64,000 nt of DNA from Microbacterium sp. ABRD28 (GTDB taxonomy: Bacteria > Actinomycetota > Actinomycetes > Actinomycetales > Microbacteriaceae): contig NZ_CP031015.1 in the NCBI RefSeq assembly GCF_003850245.1, forward strand, positions 1,922,001-1,986,000. The letters run 5' to 3'. Of the stretch, positions 21,121-31,088 are shown piece after piece. Each line of letters starts with the position of its first letter. Position 1 is the first letter of the stretch. Position numbers and translations under genes: made by a program. The notes below the pieces were generated by a model, which saw only the letters and a list, made by a program, of their open reading frames with translations, made no database searches and had not been told where the DNA came from.

Positions 21121-21133
21121 TGACATCGGGCGG

Positions 21134-23299
21134 TCAGCCGCGCGACGCGACACCGCGGATCGGCGGGTGGTGGAAGGTGTCGCCGAACACGCGCTGCGAC
21201 GCTCCCTCGCGATCGAGGTACGGCGATGCGCCACCGTCGATGAACGGCCAGCCCGCACCGAGGATGAGGCAGAGGTCGATGTCCTCGACCGCCGGCACGA
21301 CGTTCTCGTCGAGCATGATGCGGATCTCCTGGGCGAGTCCGTCCTGCACGCGGGTGAGGATGGTCTCGGCCGAGGCCGGGCTGTCGCCCACGTGCCCCTT
21401 CAGGACCTTCTCCGCCGCCTTGGTGAAGCCGGTGACCCGGCCCGACTTGTCCTTCTCGACGACCTCGGACAGCTCCGCCAGCGCGTGGAAGTTCTCGTTG
21501 GCGTAGAACCGGTCGGGGAACGCGCGGACCATGGTGTCCTGCACGTGCGCGGCGACCTTCCACCCCACGAGATCGATCAGCTGGAACGGACCCATGGGAA
21601 GCCCCAGTGGTGCGAAGGCCTTCTCGACGTCGACGACGGGGGTTCCCTCGTAGACCGCGCGTGCGGCCTCGCCCATGACCTTGGCCAGCAGACGGTTGAC
21701 GACGAAGCCGGGTGCGTCGGCGGTGAGGACCGCATTCTTGCCGAGACCCTTCGCGACGACGAAGGCGGTGGACAGCGCCGCGTCCGAGGTCTTCGGGGTG
21801 GTGACGATCTCGATGAGAGGCATGACCGCGACCGGGTTGAAGAAGTGGAACCCGACCAGTCGATCAGGGTGCGCGAGCTCGGCCCCGATCTCTTCGACCG
21901 ACAGCGACGAGGTGTTGGTCGCGAGGATGGCGTCCTCGGCGACGACCGCCTCGATCTCGGCGAAAACGGCCTGCTTGACCCCGACCTCCTCGAAGACCGC
22001 CTCGATGACGAAGTCGCAGTCGGCGTAAAGACTCTTGTCGGTCGTCCCCGTCACGAGTGCGCGCAGCCGGTTGGCGGTGTCGGCGTCCAGACGCCCCTTG
22101 GCCTCCAGCTTGCCGATCTCGTCGTGGATGTGGGCGACGCCCTTGTCGACGCGCGCCTGATCGAGGTCGGTGATGAGGACGGGCACCTGCAGCTTCCGCA
22201 CGAAAAGGAGCGCGAACTGGCTGGCCATGAGCCCGGCGCCGATGATCCCGACCTTGGTGACCTTCTTCGCCAAGGCCTTGTCGGGAGCCCCGACCGGGCG
22301 CTTCGCGCGCTTCTGCACGAGGTCGAAGGCGTACATCGACGCCGCGAACTGGTCGCCCACGACGAGGTCTGCGAGGGCTTCGTCCTCTCGGGCGAATCCT
22401 TCGGCCTTGGTTCCGGACTTGGCCTTGTCCAACAGATCGAGCGCGACATAGGGCGAGCGCGGAACGGTCCCGATCTTGGATTCGAGCATGCCGCGGGCCA
22501 TCTTCATCGCGATCGGCCACTTCGTGAGACGCTCGATCTTGCCCGGCTCGTTCTTGCGTTCGACCTTGCGACCGCCCAGGACCCCGTCGGCCCAGCGCAG
22601 CGAATCCTCGAGGAAGTTCGCGGCCGGGAAGATGGCGTCGACGATGCCGTAGTCGAAAGCCTGCTGGGGCTTGAGCATCCGATTCTGCTTCAGCGGGTTC
22701 GAGATCACCACCTCGAGGGCGTTCTCGATCCCGATGAGGTTCGGCAGCAGGTACGCACCGCCCCACCCCGGGATGATGCCGAGGAAGACCTCGGGGAGCG
22801 CGATCGCCGCAGCGGAGGCATCGACCGTGCGGTAGGTCGAGTTCAGGGCGATCTCGAGTCCGCCGCCCAGCGCGAGCCCGTTGACGAAGGCGAACGAGGG
22901 GACGCCGAGCTCGGAGAGCTGCCCCAGCACGCGGTGACCGAGTTGCGCGACCAGGCGAGCGGTGTCGCGCGAGTCCACCTTGGTGATGTCGCTCAGATCG
23001 GCGCCGGCGGCCAGGATGTACTGCTTGCCGGTGATGCCGACTGCGTCGATCTCACCGGCATCCGCTCGCTTCTTCAGCGAGTCGAGTGTCGCACCGAGCT
23101 CGGTGAGCGTCGCGGGCCCGAGCGTGTTCGGGCGCGTGTGGTCCCGACCGTTGTCGAGGGTGATGAGGGCGAGGACCTTGCCCGAGGGCAGGCGGACGTC
23201 GCTGACGGGGGAGTGGGTGACCACCTCGTCGTCGGTGAGGGCGGACAGGGGGGAGAAATCGATCGCGGCGTACTGTTCGGAAGATGTGTTGTCGGTCAT
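21134..23299 (-). CDS. Fatty-acid oxidation multifunctional protein (hydratase/3-hydroxyacyl-CoA dehydrogenase)
   Basis: A 721-residue FadJ/FadB-like fusion. Residues about 30-230 are an enoyl-CoA hydratase (crotonase) domain with FVNGLALGGGLEIAL and the glutamate-bearing LPEVFLGIIPGWGG. The middle is a Rossmann NAD domain (VGIIGAGLMA), and the C-terminal part is 3-hydroxyacyl-CoA dehydrogenase with GFHFFNPVAVMPLIEIV and DAPGFVVNRLL. It performs the hydration and dehydrogenation steps of beta-oxidation. The thiolase gene is 13 bp upstream on the same strand, completing the cycle. Whether it is FadB-like (aerobic) or FadJ-like cannot be told from sequence alone. Confidence 0.93.
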   Translation of the reverse strand: MTDNTSSEQYAAIDFSPLSALTDDEVVTHSPVSDVRLPSGKVLALITLDNGRDHTRPNTLGPATLTELGATLDSLKKRADAGEIDAVGITGKQYILAAGADLSDITKVDSRDTARLVAQLGHRVLGQLSELGVPSFAFVNGLALGGGLEIALNSTYRTVDASAAAIALPEVFLGIIPGWGGAYLLPNLIGIENALEVVISNPLKQNRMLKPQQAFDYGIVDAIFPAANFLEDSLRWADGVLGGRKVERKNEPGKIERLTKWPIAMKMARGMLESKIGTVPRSPYVALDLLDKAKSGTKAEGFAREDEALADLVVGDQFAASMYAFDLVQKRAKRPVGAPDKALAKKVTKVGIIGAGLMASQFALLFVRKLQVPVLITDLDQARVDKGVAHIHDEIGKLEAKGRLDADTANRLRALVTGTTDKSLYADCDFVIEAVFEEVGVKQAVFAEIEAVVAEDAILATNTSSLSVEEIGAELAHPDRLVGFHFFNPVAVMPLIEIVTTPKTSDAALSTAFVVAKGLGKNAVLTADAPGFVVNRLLAKVMGEAARAVYEGTPVVDVEKAFAPLGLPMGPFQLIDLVGWKVAAHVQDTMVRAFPDRFYANENFHALAELSEVVEKDKSGRVTGFTKAAEKVLKGHVGDSPASAETILTRVQDGLAQEIRIMLDENVVPAVEDIDLCLILGAGWPFIDGGASPYLDREGASQRVFGDTFHHPPIRGVASRG

Positions 23300-23312
23300 C
23301 GCTGCCGTGCCC

Positions 23313-24518
23313 TTACTTGCGCTTCTTGCCGTTGTAGTGGGGGTTCTCCCAGACGACCGATCCGCCCTGCCCGAGTCCGACGCACATCGCGGTGAGGCCG
23401 TAGCGGACGTCGGGTCGCTCGGCGAACTGGGCCGCGAGCTGGATCATCAGGCGCACGCCGGATGCGGCCAGAGGATGTCCGAAGGCGATCGCACCGCCCC
23501 AGGGGTTCACGCGAGGGTCGTCATCGGCGATGCCGAAGTGGTCGAGGAAGGAGATGACCTGGATGGCGAAGGCCTCGTTCAACTCGAACAGGCCGATGTC
23601 GTCGATCTTCAGCCCGGCCCGCTTCAGCGCCTTCTCGGTGGACGGGATCGGGCCGATACCCATGATCTCGGGCTGGACGCCGGCGAAGCCGAAGGAGACC
23701 ATCCGCATCTTGGGGCGAAGACCCAGTTCCTTGACCGCGGCGCCGCCGGCCAGGAGCGACATCGTCGCGCCGTCGGTGAGCGGCGAGGAGGTTCCGGCCG
23801 TCACGCGCCCGTGAGCGCGGAACGGGGTCTTCAACCCCGCGAGGTCGTCCATCGTGGTCTGGGGGCGGCGACCCTCGTCTTCGGTGGCGAGTCCCCAGGC
23901 GCCGTCGGCGCCCTTGATGGCCACCGGGACCAGGTCGGACTGGATCTTTCCGGCGTCGTAGGCGGCCTGCACCTTGTGCTGGCTGAGCATGCCGTACCGG
24001 TCGGAGCGCTCCTTGGTGAGGTGCGGGAAGCGGTCGAAGATCCGCTCCGCCGTGACCCCCATGTTCAGGGCGCCCGGGTCGACCATCTTCTCCGCGACGA
24101 AGCGCGGGTTCGGGTCGGCGTTGCCGCCGATGGGGTGGTGCCCCATGTGCTCGACACCGCCCGCGAGGGCGAGGTCGTACATCCCGACACCGATGGAGGC
24201 GCCCATCGTGGTGACGCTCGTCATCGCGCCGGCGCACATCCGGTCGATCGCGAGGCCCGGGACGGTCTGCGGCAGCCCCGCCAGGAGGGCGACGCTGCGA
24301 CCGAGGGTGAGCCCCTGGTCGCCGGTCTGGGATGTCGCGGCGATGGCGACATCGTCGATGCGGTCCTTCGGCACCGAAGGGTTGCGTTCCATGAGCCCGA
24401 TGGTCGCCTTCACGGCGAGATCATCAGCCCGGGTGTTCCAGTACATGCCCTTCTCGCCGGCGCGCCCGAAGGGGGTACGCATACCGTCGACGAAGAAGAC
24501 GTCGGAAAGCTCGGCCAC
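23313..24518 (-). CDS. Acetyl-CoA C-acyltransferase (thiolase)
   Basis: A 401-residue thiolase: the nucleophile Cys95 in IDRMCAGAMTS, the histidine in AFGHPLAASG and the second cysteine in MCVGLGQGGSVVWE are all present. It cleaves 3-ketoacyl-CoA with CoA, the last step of beta-oxidation. The GTG start has TGGAGG upstream. It is transcribed just ahead of the hydratase/dehydrogenase gene, as in fadAB operons. A short GGTTG-CAACC hairpin (24582-24595) lies between it and RNase D. Confidence 0.94.
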   Translation of the reverse strand: MAELSDVFFVDGMRTPFGRAGEKGMYWNTRADDLAVKATIGLMERNPSVPKDRIDDVAIAATSQTGDQGLTLGRSVALLAGLPQTVPGLAIDRMCAGAMTSVTTMGASIGVGMYDLALAGGVEHMGHHPIGGNADPNPRFVAEKMVDPGALNMGVTAERIFDRFPHLTKERSDRYGMLSQHKVQAAYDAGKIQSDLVPVAIKGADGAWGLATEDEGRRPQTTMDDLAGLKTPFRAHGRVTAGTSSPLTDGATMSLLAGGAAVKELGLRPKMRMVSFGFAGVQPEIMGIGPIPSTEKALKRAGLKIDDIGLFELNEAFAIQVISFLDHFGIADDDPRVNPWGGAIAFGHPLAASGVRLMIQLAAQFAERPDVRYGLTAMCVGLGQGGSVVWENPHYNGKKRK

Positions 24519-24594
24519 TTAAGCCTCCAAAAATCGGGGATCTCTGCGAGCGTAGGTGGGCCGCCGAAATCGCACGGAATCGGTTGGGCGCAAC

Positions 24595-25794
24595 CTACGA
24601 AGCGCTCTCCGGGGCCGTCGAACTGCTTTGCACGGATTCCACAAAGGCATCGGCGATGATCTGTGCAGTCTGGTCAATCTGCCAGGGTCGTGCGCCGAGG
24701 GCGCGCAAGGATTCTCCGACCCCAGACGCGGTGATCTCGTCGGGCGGCGACCACGCGACACGGCGCAGGAGTTCGGGGGTCAGCAGATTCTCCGTCGGCA
24801 TGGAGAGCTCGGCGGCGCGCTCCTCGACCAGGGGGCGCGCGGCCTTCAGCCGCGCGTCGGCGGCAGGGTTGCGGTCGGGCCATACGCGCGGCGGCGGAAT
24901 GGAGTCGGTGCCGGGAAGACGGTCGGGCGGGAGGTCGGTCGCGGCGCGGCCCTCCTGAATCGCGTTCCACCACCGGTCGAGCTGGCTGCGGCTGGCGCGG
25001 CCCGTGAACTCCTTCACGCCGGCGAGTTCGTGCTTGGACGCGGGATCGGCGCGGATCGCCGCGACGAGCGCCCGATCCGGAACGAGGCGCCCGGGTGCGA
25101 CATCCTGCTCCCGTGCGTACTCCTCGCGCGCGGTCCAGAGGGCGCGGGCGACGGCGAGCGCCCGGCGCCCGCGCACGGTGTGCAGGCCGCTGAGGCGCCG
25201 CCACGGGTCCTCGCGCATCGGCTTGGGCTCCCGGGCCAGTACGGCGGCGAACTCCTGCCGTGCGAACTCGGTCTTGCCCTGCTCGGCCAACTCCGCGACG
25301 AGCGCGTCGCGGACGTCGATCAGGTGGGCGACATCCAGCGCGGCGTACTCCAGCCACGAATCAGGCAGGGGCCGGGTCGACCAGTCCGCAGCGGAGTGCG
25401 CCTTGGCCAGGCTGATGCCGAGCGTGTCCTCGACGACGGCGCCGAGCCCCACCCGCTCGTGACCGAGAAGACGCGCCGCCAGTTCGGTGTCGAACATCTC
25501 GATGGGCTCGAGGCCCAGTTCGCGAAGCGAAGGAAGGTCCTGGCTGGCGGCATGCAGCACCCACTCGGCGTCGCCGATCGCCTCCTGGAGGGCGGAGAAG
25601 TCTTCCAGGACGGGCGGGTCGAACAGATGCACTCCTGCGCCACGGCGGAAGACCTGGATCAGGTAGGCCCGCTGGGAGTACCGGAATCCGGAGGCGCGTT
25701 CGACGTCGACGGCGACCGGTCCCTCGGCGTCGCGCAGAGACGAGACGGCGCGCGCGAACGACCCCGCGTCCGCGATCACGGTGTAGTCAGCCAC
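24595..25794 (-). CDS. rnd: Ribonuclease D
   Basis: A 399-residue DEDD 3'-5' exonuclease with an HRDC domain. The N-terminal 190 residues hold the actinobacterial exonuclease signature DVERASGFRYSQRAYLIQV, HAASQDLPSLRELGL and the final YAALDVAHLIDV. Residues about 200-285 form the HRDC helical bundle. It trims the 3' ends of tRNA precursors and other small RNAs. GTG 25794 gives a normal N terminus and overlaps the upstream DUF3000 stop by 8 bp; the two genes are a translational pair in many actinobacteria. Confidence 0.92.
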   Translation of the reverse strand: MADYTVIADAGSFARAVSSLRDAEGPVAVDVERASGFRYSQRAYLIQVFRRGAGVHLFDPPVLEDFSALQEAIGDAEWVLHAASQDLPSLRELGLEPIEMFDTELAARLLGHERVGLGAVVEDTLGISLAKAHSAADWSTRPLPDSWLEYAALDVAHLIDVRDALVAELAEQGKTEFARQEFAAVLAREPKPMREDPWRRLSGLHTVRGRRALAVARALWTAREEYAREQDVAPGRLVPDRALVAAIRADPASKHELAGVKEFTGRASRSQLDRWWNAIQEGRAATDLPPDRLPGTDSIPPPRVWPDRNPAADARLKAARPLVEERAAELSMPTENLLTPELLRRVAWSPPDEITASGVGESLRALGARPWQIDQTAQIIADAFVESVQSSSTAPESAS

Positions 25795-26374
25795 GCATCG
25801 TCCTCCGAGGACCGAAGACCGCGATGCCCTCCGACCCCGGCGGGAGCCCGGCGAGCATGCAGACCAATTCGCTCCAGGCTTCCACATGTCCGGTCATGTC
25901 GCCGTCCGGAGACCAGGACGCGCGCAGCTCGATCTGCGCGCCGTCCCCCTCCTCGGCGAGCGAACCGAAGCCCTTCGAAAGGGTCTTGGTCGCGGTGCCC
26001 GACGCCGAGTGATAGGCGGCATGGCGGGAGTCGAGGGCATCGATGAGCCATGACCAGGCGACGTCCGCCAGCAGCGGGTCGACACCGATATCGGCCTCGA
26101 GAGGCGCCTGGGCGAAGCAGACGATCCGCCATGGACCTCCCCACGCCGCCGGTTCGGACTCGTCGTGGAGCAGAATGAAGCGGCCCGTTCCATACGGCGA
26201 GTCCACGCCGTCGTCTTCGGGTCGTACGTCGCCGGCGAGCGCGATCGCCTCGGGTGCGAGGCCCGCGGGCGCGGGGATCTCGCGCACCGCGAAGTCCTCT
26301 CGGAACGTCGTCGCCCGCACGGCCTCCGCGGCGAGGGCGAACGCCGTCGTCGCCGGGGATCCTTGGTCAGCCAC
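25787..26374 (-). CDS. DUF3000 protein
   Basis: A 195-residue soluble protein of the actinobacterial DUF3000 family, usually found just before the RNase D gene, as here. Features include RFILLHDESEPAAWGGPWRIVCFAQAPLE-like strands and SWLIDALDSRHAAYHSASGT. Function unknown; the fixed context suggests a link to RNA processing, but that is inference. GTG start. It diverges from the alpha/beta hydrolase gene with only 25 bp between the starts. Confidence 0.87.
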   Translation of the reverse strand: MADQGSPATTAFALAAEAVRATTFREDFAVREIPAPAGLAPEAIALAGDVRPEDDGVDSPYGTGRFILLHDESEPAAWGGPWRIVCFAQAPLEADIGVDPLLADVAWSWLIDALDSRHAAYHSASGTATKTLSKGFGSLAEEGDGAQIELRASWSPDGDMTGHVEAWSELVCMLAGLPPGSEGIAVFGPRRTMRG

Positions 26375-26399
26375 GCGGACAGACTAGAGTGATCGCTCG

Positions 26400-27689
26400 A
26401 TGGTCGACTCCAGGCGCGCCGCACCCTCCGGCCCCCCACCCGGCTTGCTGGGGGGAGTCCGGGCCGCGGTCGCGATCCTCAGTGCCGCCGTCGCCGCCGC
26501 CGTCGGAGTGCTGGGCGTGGTGTCGGTCCGTGTCGCGCGACGGGTGGTGACGCCTGCCGTGCGCGTCGCCGACACCCGTATCCTCGCCGTCGATCCCGTC
26601 GCGCAGACCATCACGCTCTCCCGTACGGACGACACCGTCCTTCCGGGACGCTACGGATTGTTCACCGCCGGCGACACGGGCTACCTCAAGCTCGGGTCGG
26701 TGCTGGACGAAGACGCCCTCGGCGTCAAGCGCAAGCTGCTCACCCACGTTCCCCCCGGCGCGGGGGTGGCGCCCGATGCCGCCTTCAGCGGGTGGTATTA
26801 CGAACGCCCCGAGGAACTGCACCTGCCCTTCTCCTCAGAACTCATCGGATCCGGTGTCGGGCCGTGTCCCGCGTGGCTCTTCCCGGCTGAGACCTCCGAC
26901 GAGGCGCCCGAGACCTGGGTGATCCAGATCCACGGGCGCGGCACCACGCGCTCGGAGTGCCTCCGCGCGGTGCCGGTGTTCCACGCCCTGGGGATCACAT
27001 CCCTCGTCGTCTCCTACCGCAACGACGGTGAGGCGCCCCGCAGTCGGACCGGCACCTACGCCCTCGGTGCCACCGAGTGGCGCGATGTCGATGCCGCCGT
27101 CGGATTCGCCCGCCGCCGCGGCGCCCAGCGCATCATCCTCATGGGGTGGTCGATGGGCGGTGCGATCGCGCTGCAGGTCTCACTGAACTCTCCCCACCGT
27201 CAGGTGATCTCCGGCCTCATCCTCGAATCGCCCGTCATCGACTGGCGGATCGTCTTGAACTACCAGGCGAAGATGATGGGGCTTCCGGCGCCGGTCACGG
27301 GTCTCGCCCTCGGTGCACTCGCCAGCGAGTGGACGACGCCGCTGACCCGCACCGGCGGGCCGATCCCCTTCGACCAGCTGGACGTGGTGGCGCGCGCCGG
27401 GGAGCTGCGGCATCCCATCCTCATCCTGCACAGCGACGACGACGGATTTGTGCCCTCCGACGCCTCCCACGATCTCGTCGTCGCCCGCCCCGATCTGGTC
27501 GAGCTCATCGTCTTCGACGTGGCCCGGCACACCAAGCTGTGGAACTACGACCAGGAACGGTGGAGTACCGCGATCCGGACGTGGCTCGGTCGTCACGGGC
27601 TGAGCCTCGACGTCGACGCAAGCCGACCCGACGACGGTGAGGGCGGAACGTCCGAGCTCAGCGGCGGATCGTCAGACGCCGGTAGCTGA
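26400..27689 (+). CDS. Membrane-anchored alpha/beta hydrolase
   Basis: A 429-residue protein. One N-terminal transmembrane helix (residues about 20-45, rich in Ala and Val) is followed by a domain of about 110 residues and then an alpha/beta hydrolase fold with Ser251 in GWSMGGA, an aspartate in HSDDDGFVP (about 346-348) and His377 in VARHTKLWN. This is the full triad of a serine esterase- or peptidase-like enzyme, probably facing outwards on a signal anchor. The substrate is unknown. Its last 32 bp overlap the convergent reductase gene. Confidence 0.85.
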   Translation: MVDSRRAAPSGPPPGLLGGVRAAVAILSAAVAAAVGVLGVVSVRVARRVVTPAVRVADTRILAVDPVAQTITLSRTDDTVLPGRYGLFTAGDTGYLKLGSVLDEDALGVKRKLLTHVPPGAGVAPDAAFSGWYYERPEELHLPFSSELIGSGVGPCPAWLFPAETSDEAPETWVIQIHGRGTTRSECLRAVPVFHALGITSLVVSYRNDGEAPRSRTGTYALGATEWRDVDAAVGFARRRGAQRIILMGWSMGGAIALQVSLNSPHRQVISGLILESPVIDWRIVLNYQAKMMGLPAPVTGLALGALASEWTTPLTRTGGPIPFDQLDVVARAGELRHPILILHSDDDGFVPSDASHDLVVARPDLVELIVFDVARHTKLWNYDQERWSTAIRTWLGRHGLSLDVDASRPDDGEGGTSELSGGSSDAGS

Positions 27690-28431
27690 ATCCGGCGTCG
27701 TCCACCAGCATCCCCGCCACCTCCGACGGCACCGAGGCGGCGAGGGAGAGGAAGGGGTGGTGCACGGGTTCGAGGAACGGCGAGACGGTGACGCAGACCT
27801 CGTCGACCATCCCCGACGCCACGAACTGCGTCGCAAGACCCGCGCCGCCTTCGCACACGATCCGGCGGAGACCCCGCGCCTGGAGTGCGCGGACGACGTC
27901 GACGGGATGCAGCCGCGTGGCGTCTTCGCCCGGAGCACCCGACGACGGCACCGCGACGACCTCGGCCGGTGCGTCCCCGACCGCGGCGGTGACGCGGTCG
28001 GCATGCTCGGGGCGGCAGAGGAGGAGAGCCGGCGGGGCTTCCCGCCCGTCACGGCGCCGGAGCGAGCCGTCGCCGAGGTCGCCGGTGGCGGTCACGATCG
28101 CCAGGCGCGCGGTCTTGGGCAGCACGGACCCTTCGGCTCGGACGGTCTCGGCCCCGACGACGACCACGTCGGCCTCGCGACGGATCGCACCGAGGATCAT
28201 CCGGTCCACCCGCGAACTGATCGACGTGCTCGATCCGTCCGCACCCGTGGATGACCCGGTGAGCGTGGTGACCATGTTCAGCCTGACGAAGGCCCTCTCC
28301 GCGCGCCGGTAGCGCCGCGACATCCACTCTGCTGCGGAGTCGTCCGTCGTGTCGACGCGCTCGAACGAGGACGGTATGACCTCCGTCACCCAGCGCCCTG
28401 CAGGCGCAGAGGCGTGCACCGAGCCCGACAT
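27658..28431 (-). CDS. Pyrimidine reductase family protein (RibD C-terminal-like)
   Basis: A 257-residue protein with the RibD C-terminal/dihydrofolate-reductase-like fold: RLNMVTTLTGSSTG near the start, DVVVVGAETVRAEG, and CEGGAGLATQFVASGMVDEVCVTVSP. Such proteins reduce 5-amino-6-ribosylamino-uracil phosphate in riboflavin synthesis, but no deaminase domain or other rib gene is present, so a different NADPH-dependent reduction is possible. I start it at ATG 28431, 2 bp after the SufE stop, implying one transcript. Confidence 0.83.
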   Translation of the reverse strand: MSGSVHASAPAGRWVTEVIPSSFERVDTTDDSAAEWMSRRYRRAERAFVRLNMVTTLTGSSTGADGSSTSISSRVDRMILGAIRREADVVVVGAETVRAEGSVLPKTARLAIVTATGDLGDGSLRRRDGREAPPALLLCRPEHADRVTAAVGDAPAEVVAVPSSGAPGEDATRLHPVDVVRALQARGLRRIVCEGGAGLATQFVASGMVDEVCVTVSPFLEPVHHPFLSLAASVPSEVAGMLVDDAGFSYRRLTIRR

Positions 28432-28433
28432 GG

Positions 28434-28895
28434 TCAGCCCGGCGCGCCGACCCGTTTGGCGCGCACCTGCCGCTTCGCGCGCCCGAGCATGCCCGTCATC
28501 CCCGCGATGCGCAGGGGCGACACCGCACGGGTCAGGCCGATGCTCTGGGGATAGTCGTCGGGGACGGCCAGGACCTCGTCGGCCGTCAGGCCGGTCAGCC
28601 CCTGAACCAGGATGCTGGCGAACCCCCGCGTGGTGGGCGCTTCGGCCGGCGCGGTCGCGTGCATCGCCACGACGCCCTCCGGGTCGACCTCGACGATGAT
28701 GAAGACCGGAGACTGGCATTCGGCCACACGCTCGAGCAGCTCCGGGTGATCGGCCAGCGCATCCGGGATCGGCGGCAGTTCGTGCGAGAACTCCAGCAGA
28801 AGCTGCAGTCGCTCCTGCTCGGGGAGTTCGAGGAAGTCGTCGCGGATCGCCGCCAGTGCGGCGGGCACGTCCGAGGAAACGTCGGGGGATGTCAT
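28434..28895 (-). CDS. sufE: SufE family protein
   Basis: A 153-residue SufE-like sulfur acceptor. The conserved cysteine is Cys60 in VAECQSPVFI, followed by HATAPAEAPTTRGFASIL, the expected loop and helix. SufE takes persulfide from a SufS cysteine desulfurase and passes it to the Fe-S scaffold. ATG 28895 has GGGAGG at good spacing; the ATG at 28904 is too close to it. It is 43 bp downstream of the sulfurtransferase gene on the same strand, so the two may form a sulfur-handling pair. Confidence 0.9.
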   Translation of the reverse strand: MTSPDVSSDVPAALAAIRDDFLELPEQERLQLLLEFSHELPPIPDALADHPELLERVAECQSPVFIIVEVDPEGVVAMHATAPAEAPTTRGFASILVQGLTGLTADEVLAVPDDYPQSIGLTRAVSPLRIAGMTGMLGRAKRQVRAKRVGAPG

Positions 28896-28938
28896 CCCCG
28901 CCATCCTCCCACGCCCTCAGCGAGTCCGATCGGGCCGC

Positions 28939-29844
28939 TCAGGCGCGGCCCGGGATCTCTCCCGGCTCGTCGCCGGCCACGATCGGCACCCGTACCGCCG
29001 AGCCCCACTCGGTCCACGACCCGTCGTAGTTGCGCACGTCGGAGAAGCCGAGGAGGTGGCGCAGGACGAACCAGGTGTGACTGGAGCGTTCGCCGATCCG
29101 GCAGTAGGCCACGATCGGCGCGGTGCCGGTGAGTCCCACCTCGTCGCGGTAGATCTGCTCCAGCTCAGCGCGGGGCTTGAACCCCCCGTCTTCGGCGACG
29201 GCCCTCGCCCACGGCACGTTCTTCGCGCTCGGGATGTGACCGGCGCGGAGCGCTCCCTCTTCAGGGTAGGCGGGAGCGGTCGTGCGGGTGCCGTTGTACT
29301 CCTCGGGGGAGCGGACGTCGATCAGCGGGTTCCCGAGGTGGGCGAGCACGTCCTCCTTGTAGGCGCGGAGGGCGGTGTCGTCTCGCTGGACGACCGGGTA
29401 GACGGTCGGGGCAGGGGTGCTGGCCTCGGTGGTCAGGGGCCGTCCCTCGGCGATCCACAGATCGCGTCCACCATCGAGCAGTCGGACGTCCTCGTGTCCG
29501 AAGAGCGAGAACACCCACAGGGCGTAGGCGGCCCACCAGTTGTTCTTGTCGCCATAGATCACGACCGTGTCATCGCGCGAGATGCCCTTGCGGCTGAGGA
29601 GCTCGGCGAATCCCTCGCCGTCGACGTAGTCGCGCACCACGGGATCGTTCAGCTCGGTGTGCCAATCGACCTTCACCGCGCCCGGGATGTGACCCGTCTC
29701 GTAGAGCAGCACGTCCTCGTCGGACTCGACCACCACCAGTCCCGGCGTGCCCAATCGCTCCTCCAACCAGGCGCCGGTGACCAGGCGCCCGGGGTCGGCG
29801 TACTCGGCGAACTTGGGCGATGACGTGTCGAACTCCACGGGCAC
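28939..29844 (-). CDS. Thiosulfate/3-mercaptopyruvate sulfurtransferase
   Basis: A 301-residue tandem rhodanese. The N-terminal domain is catalytically inactive in type; the C-terminal domain carries Cys248 in the loop CRIGERS, the form seen in actinobacterial thiosulfate sulfurtransferases (SseA/CysA-like). It transfers sulfane sulfur to a thiophilic acceptor. I start it at GTG 29844 because GAGGAG lies 8 nt upstream; GTG 29853 would be too close to it. Neighbour: sufE downstream; it diverges from zapE. Confidence 0.9.
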   Translation of the reverse strand: MPVEFDTSSPKFAEYADPGRLVTGAWLEERLGTPGLVVVESDEDVLLYETGHIPGAVKVDWHTELNDPVVRDYVDGEGFAELLSRKGISRDDTVVIYGDKNNWWAAYALWVFSLFGHEDVRLLDGGRDLWIAEGRPLTTEASTPAPTVYPVVQRDDTALRAYKEDVLAHLGNPLIDVRSPEEYNGTRTTAPAYPEEGALRAGHIPSAKNVPWARAVAEDGGFKPRAELEQIYRDEVGLTGTAPIVAYCRIGERSSHTWFVLRHLLGFSDVRNYDGSWTEWGSAVRVPIVAGDEPGEIPGRA

Positions 29845-29979
29845 GGGGCACACTCCTCGGGATGTCGGGGGAGACGGGTGGACGGCGTAGGGTGTAACCG
29901 TCCCCCTCGAGCCTAGGATCCGCTGCGCCGTGGCGCACCCTCAGCCTCGACATCCGTAAGACGGCGACACAGGACGTTC

Positions 29980-31014
29980 ATGACCGCAACCCGCACCGGA
30001 ACCGGTGTCATCCACCTCACCTCTCGCGACTCGCAGATCTCCGGTGCCGACATGGTGGCCGCTCTGACTCCGCCGCCGCAGTTCGCCTCCGCGACCTTCG
30101 ACTCCTACCGCGCCGACCCGCAGTACCCGTCGCAGCAGGAGGCCAAGGACTACCTGGTGACCTTCGCCGGTGGAGGACCCGCTCCCGAGCGCGGCGGGTT
30201 CTTCCGGCGGGCGAAGAAGCAGCCCGAGACCAAGCCGGGGGTGTACCTCGACGGCGGATTCGGTGTCGGCAAGACCCACCTGCTCGCCGCCGTCTACCAC
30301 GCGATGCCGGCCCGTCGGAAGTACTTCGGCTCGTTCATCGAGTACACCGCGCTGGTCGGCGCGCTCGGCTACCAGAAGACGGTCGAGCTGTTCCGGGGAA
30401 CCGACCTCATGTGCATCGACGAGTTCGAACTCGACGACCCGGGCGACACGATGGTGATGACCCGGCTCCTGGGTGAATTGGTGGCCGGCGGAACGAAGCT
30501 CGCCGCGACCTCCAACACCCCGCCGAATGCGCTCGGCGAGGGCCGCTTCGCCGCGCAGGACTTCCTCCGTGAGATCCACGCGATGGCGGCGAACTTCGAG
30601 ACCATCCGCATCGACGGCACCGACTATCGCCACCGTTCGCTCGACGGCCACGCCGTGACGCTCGACGACGCCGAATACGCCGGCGCGATCGCCGACGCCG
30701 CGACCCGGACGGTGGTCTCCGACGACGCGTTCGACGACCTCATCGCCCACCTCGCCCGCGTGCACCCGTCGCGCTACATCCGTCTCATCGACGGCGTCGG
30801 GATGATCGGGATGCGGGATGTCCGGGCCTTCGACGACCAGTCGGCCGCTCTGCGCTTCGTCGCCTTCATCGACCGCGTCTACGACGCCCAGCTTCCGATC
30901 CGCGCGACCGGGCTCTCGCTGGACCAGGTCTTCCCTGCCGAGATGCTCAGCGGCGGATATCGCAAGAAGTACCTGCGCGCGACGTCGCGTCTCATCGCCT
31001 CGACGCTCGCCTGA
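29980..31014 (+). CDS. zapE: Cell division protein ZapE (AFG1-like ATPase)
   Basis: A 344-residue AAA+ ATPase of the AFG1/ZapE family: Walker A at residues 92-99 (GGFGVGKT), Walker B at 143-150 (LMCIDEFE), and the sensor region ATSNTPPNALGEGRF. In Escherichia coli ZapE affects Z-ring constriction; in mitochondria AFG1 works with proteases. The actinobacterial role has not been well studied. It stands alone, divergent from the sulfurtransferase. Confidence 0.9.
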   Translation: MTATRTGTGVIHLTSRDSQISGADMVAALTPPPQFASATFDSYRADPQYPSQQEAKDYLVTFAGGGPAPERGGFFRRAKKQPETKPGVYLDGGFGVGKTHLLAAVYHAMPARRKYFGSFIEYTALVGALGYQKTVELFRGTDLMCIDEFELDDPGDTMVMTRLLGELVAGGTKLAATSNTPPNALGEGRFAAQDFLREIHAMAANFETIRIDGTDYRHRSLDGHAVTLDDAEYAGAIADAATRTVVSDDAFDDLIAHLARVHPSRYIRLIDGVGMIGMRDVRAFDDQSAALRFVAFIDRVYDAQLPIRATGLSLDQVFPAEMLSGGYRKKYLRATSRLIASTLA

Positions 31015-31088
31015 GCGCCGGGTCGCACCGCTCCGCCACGGGCGCTGAGCCGTTTCGTAGCGTGGTCGTGGCCGCTACGCGGCATCCG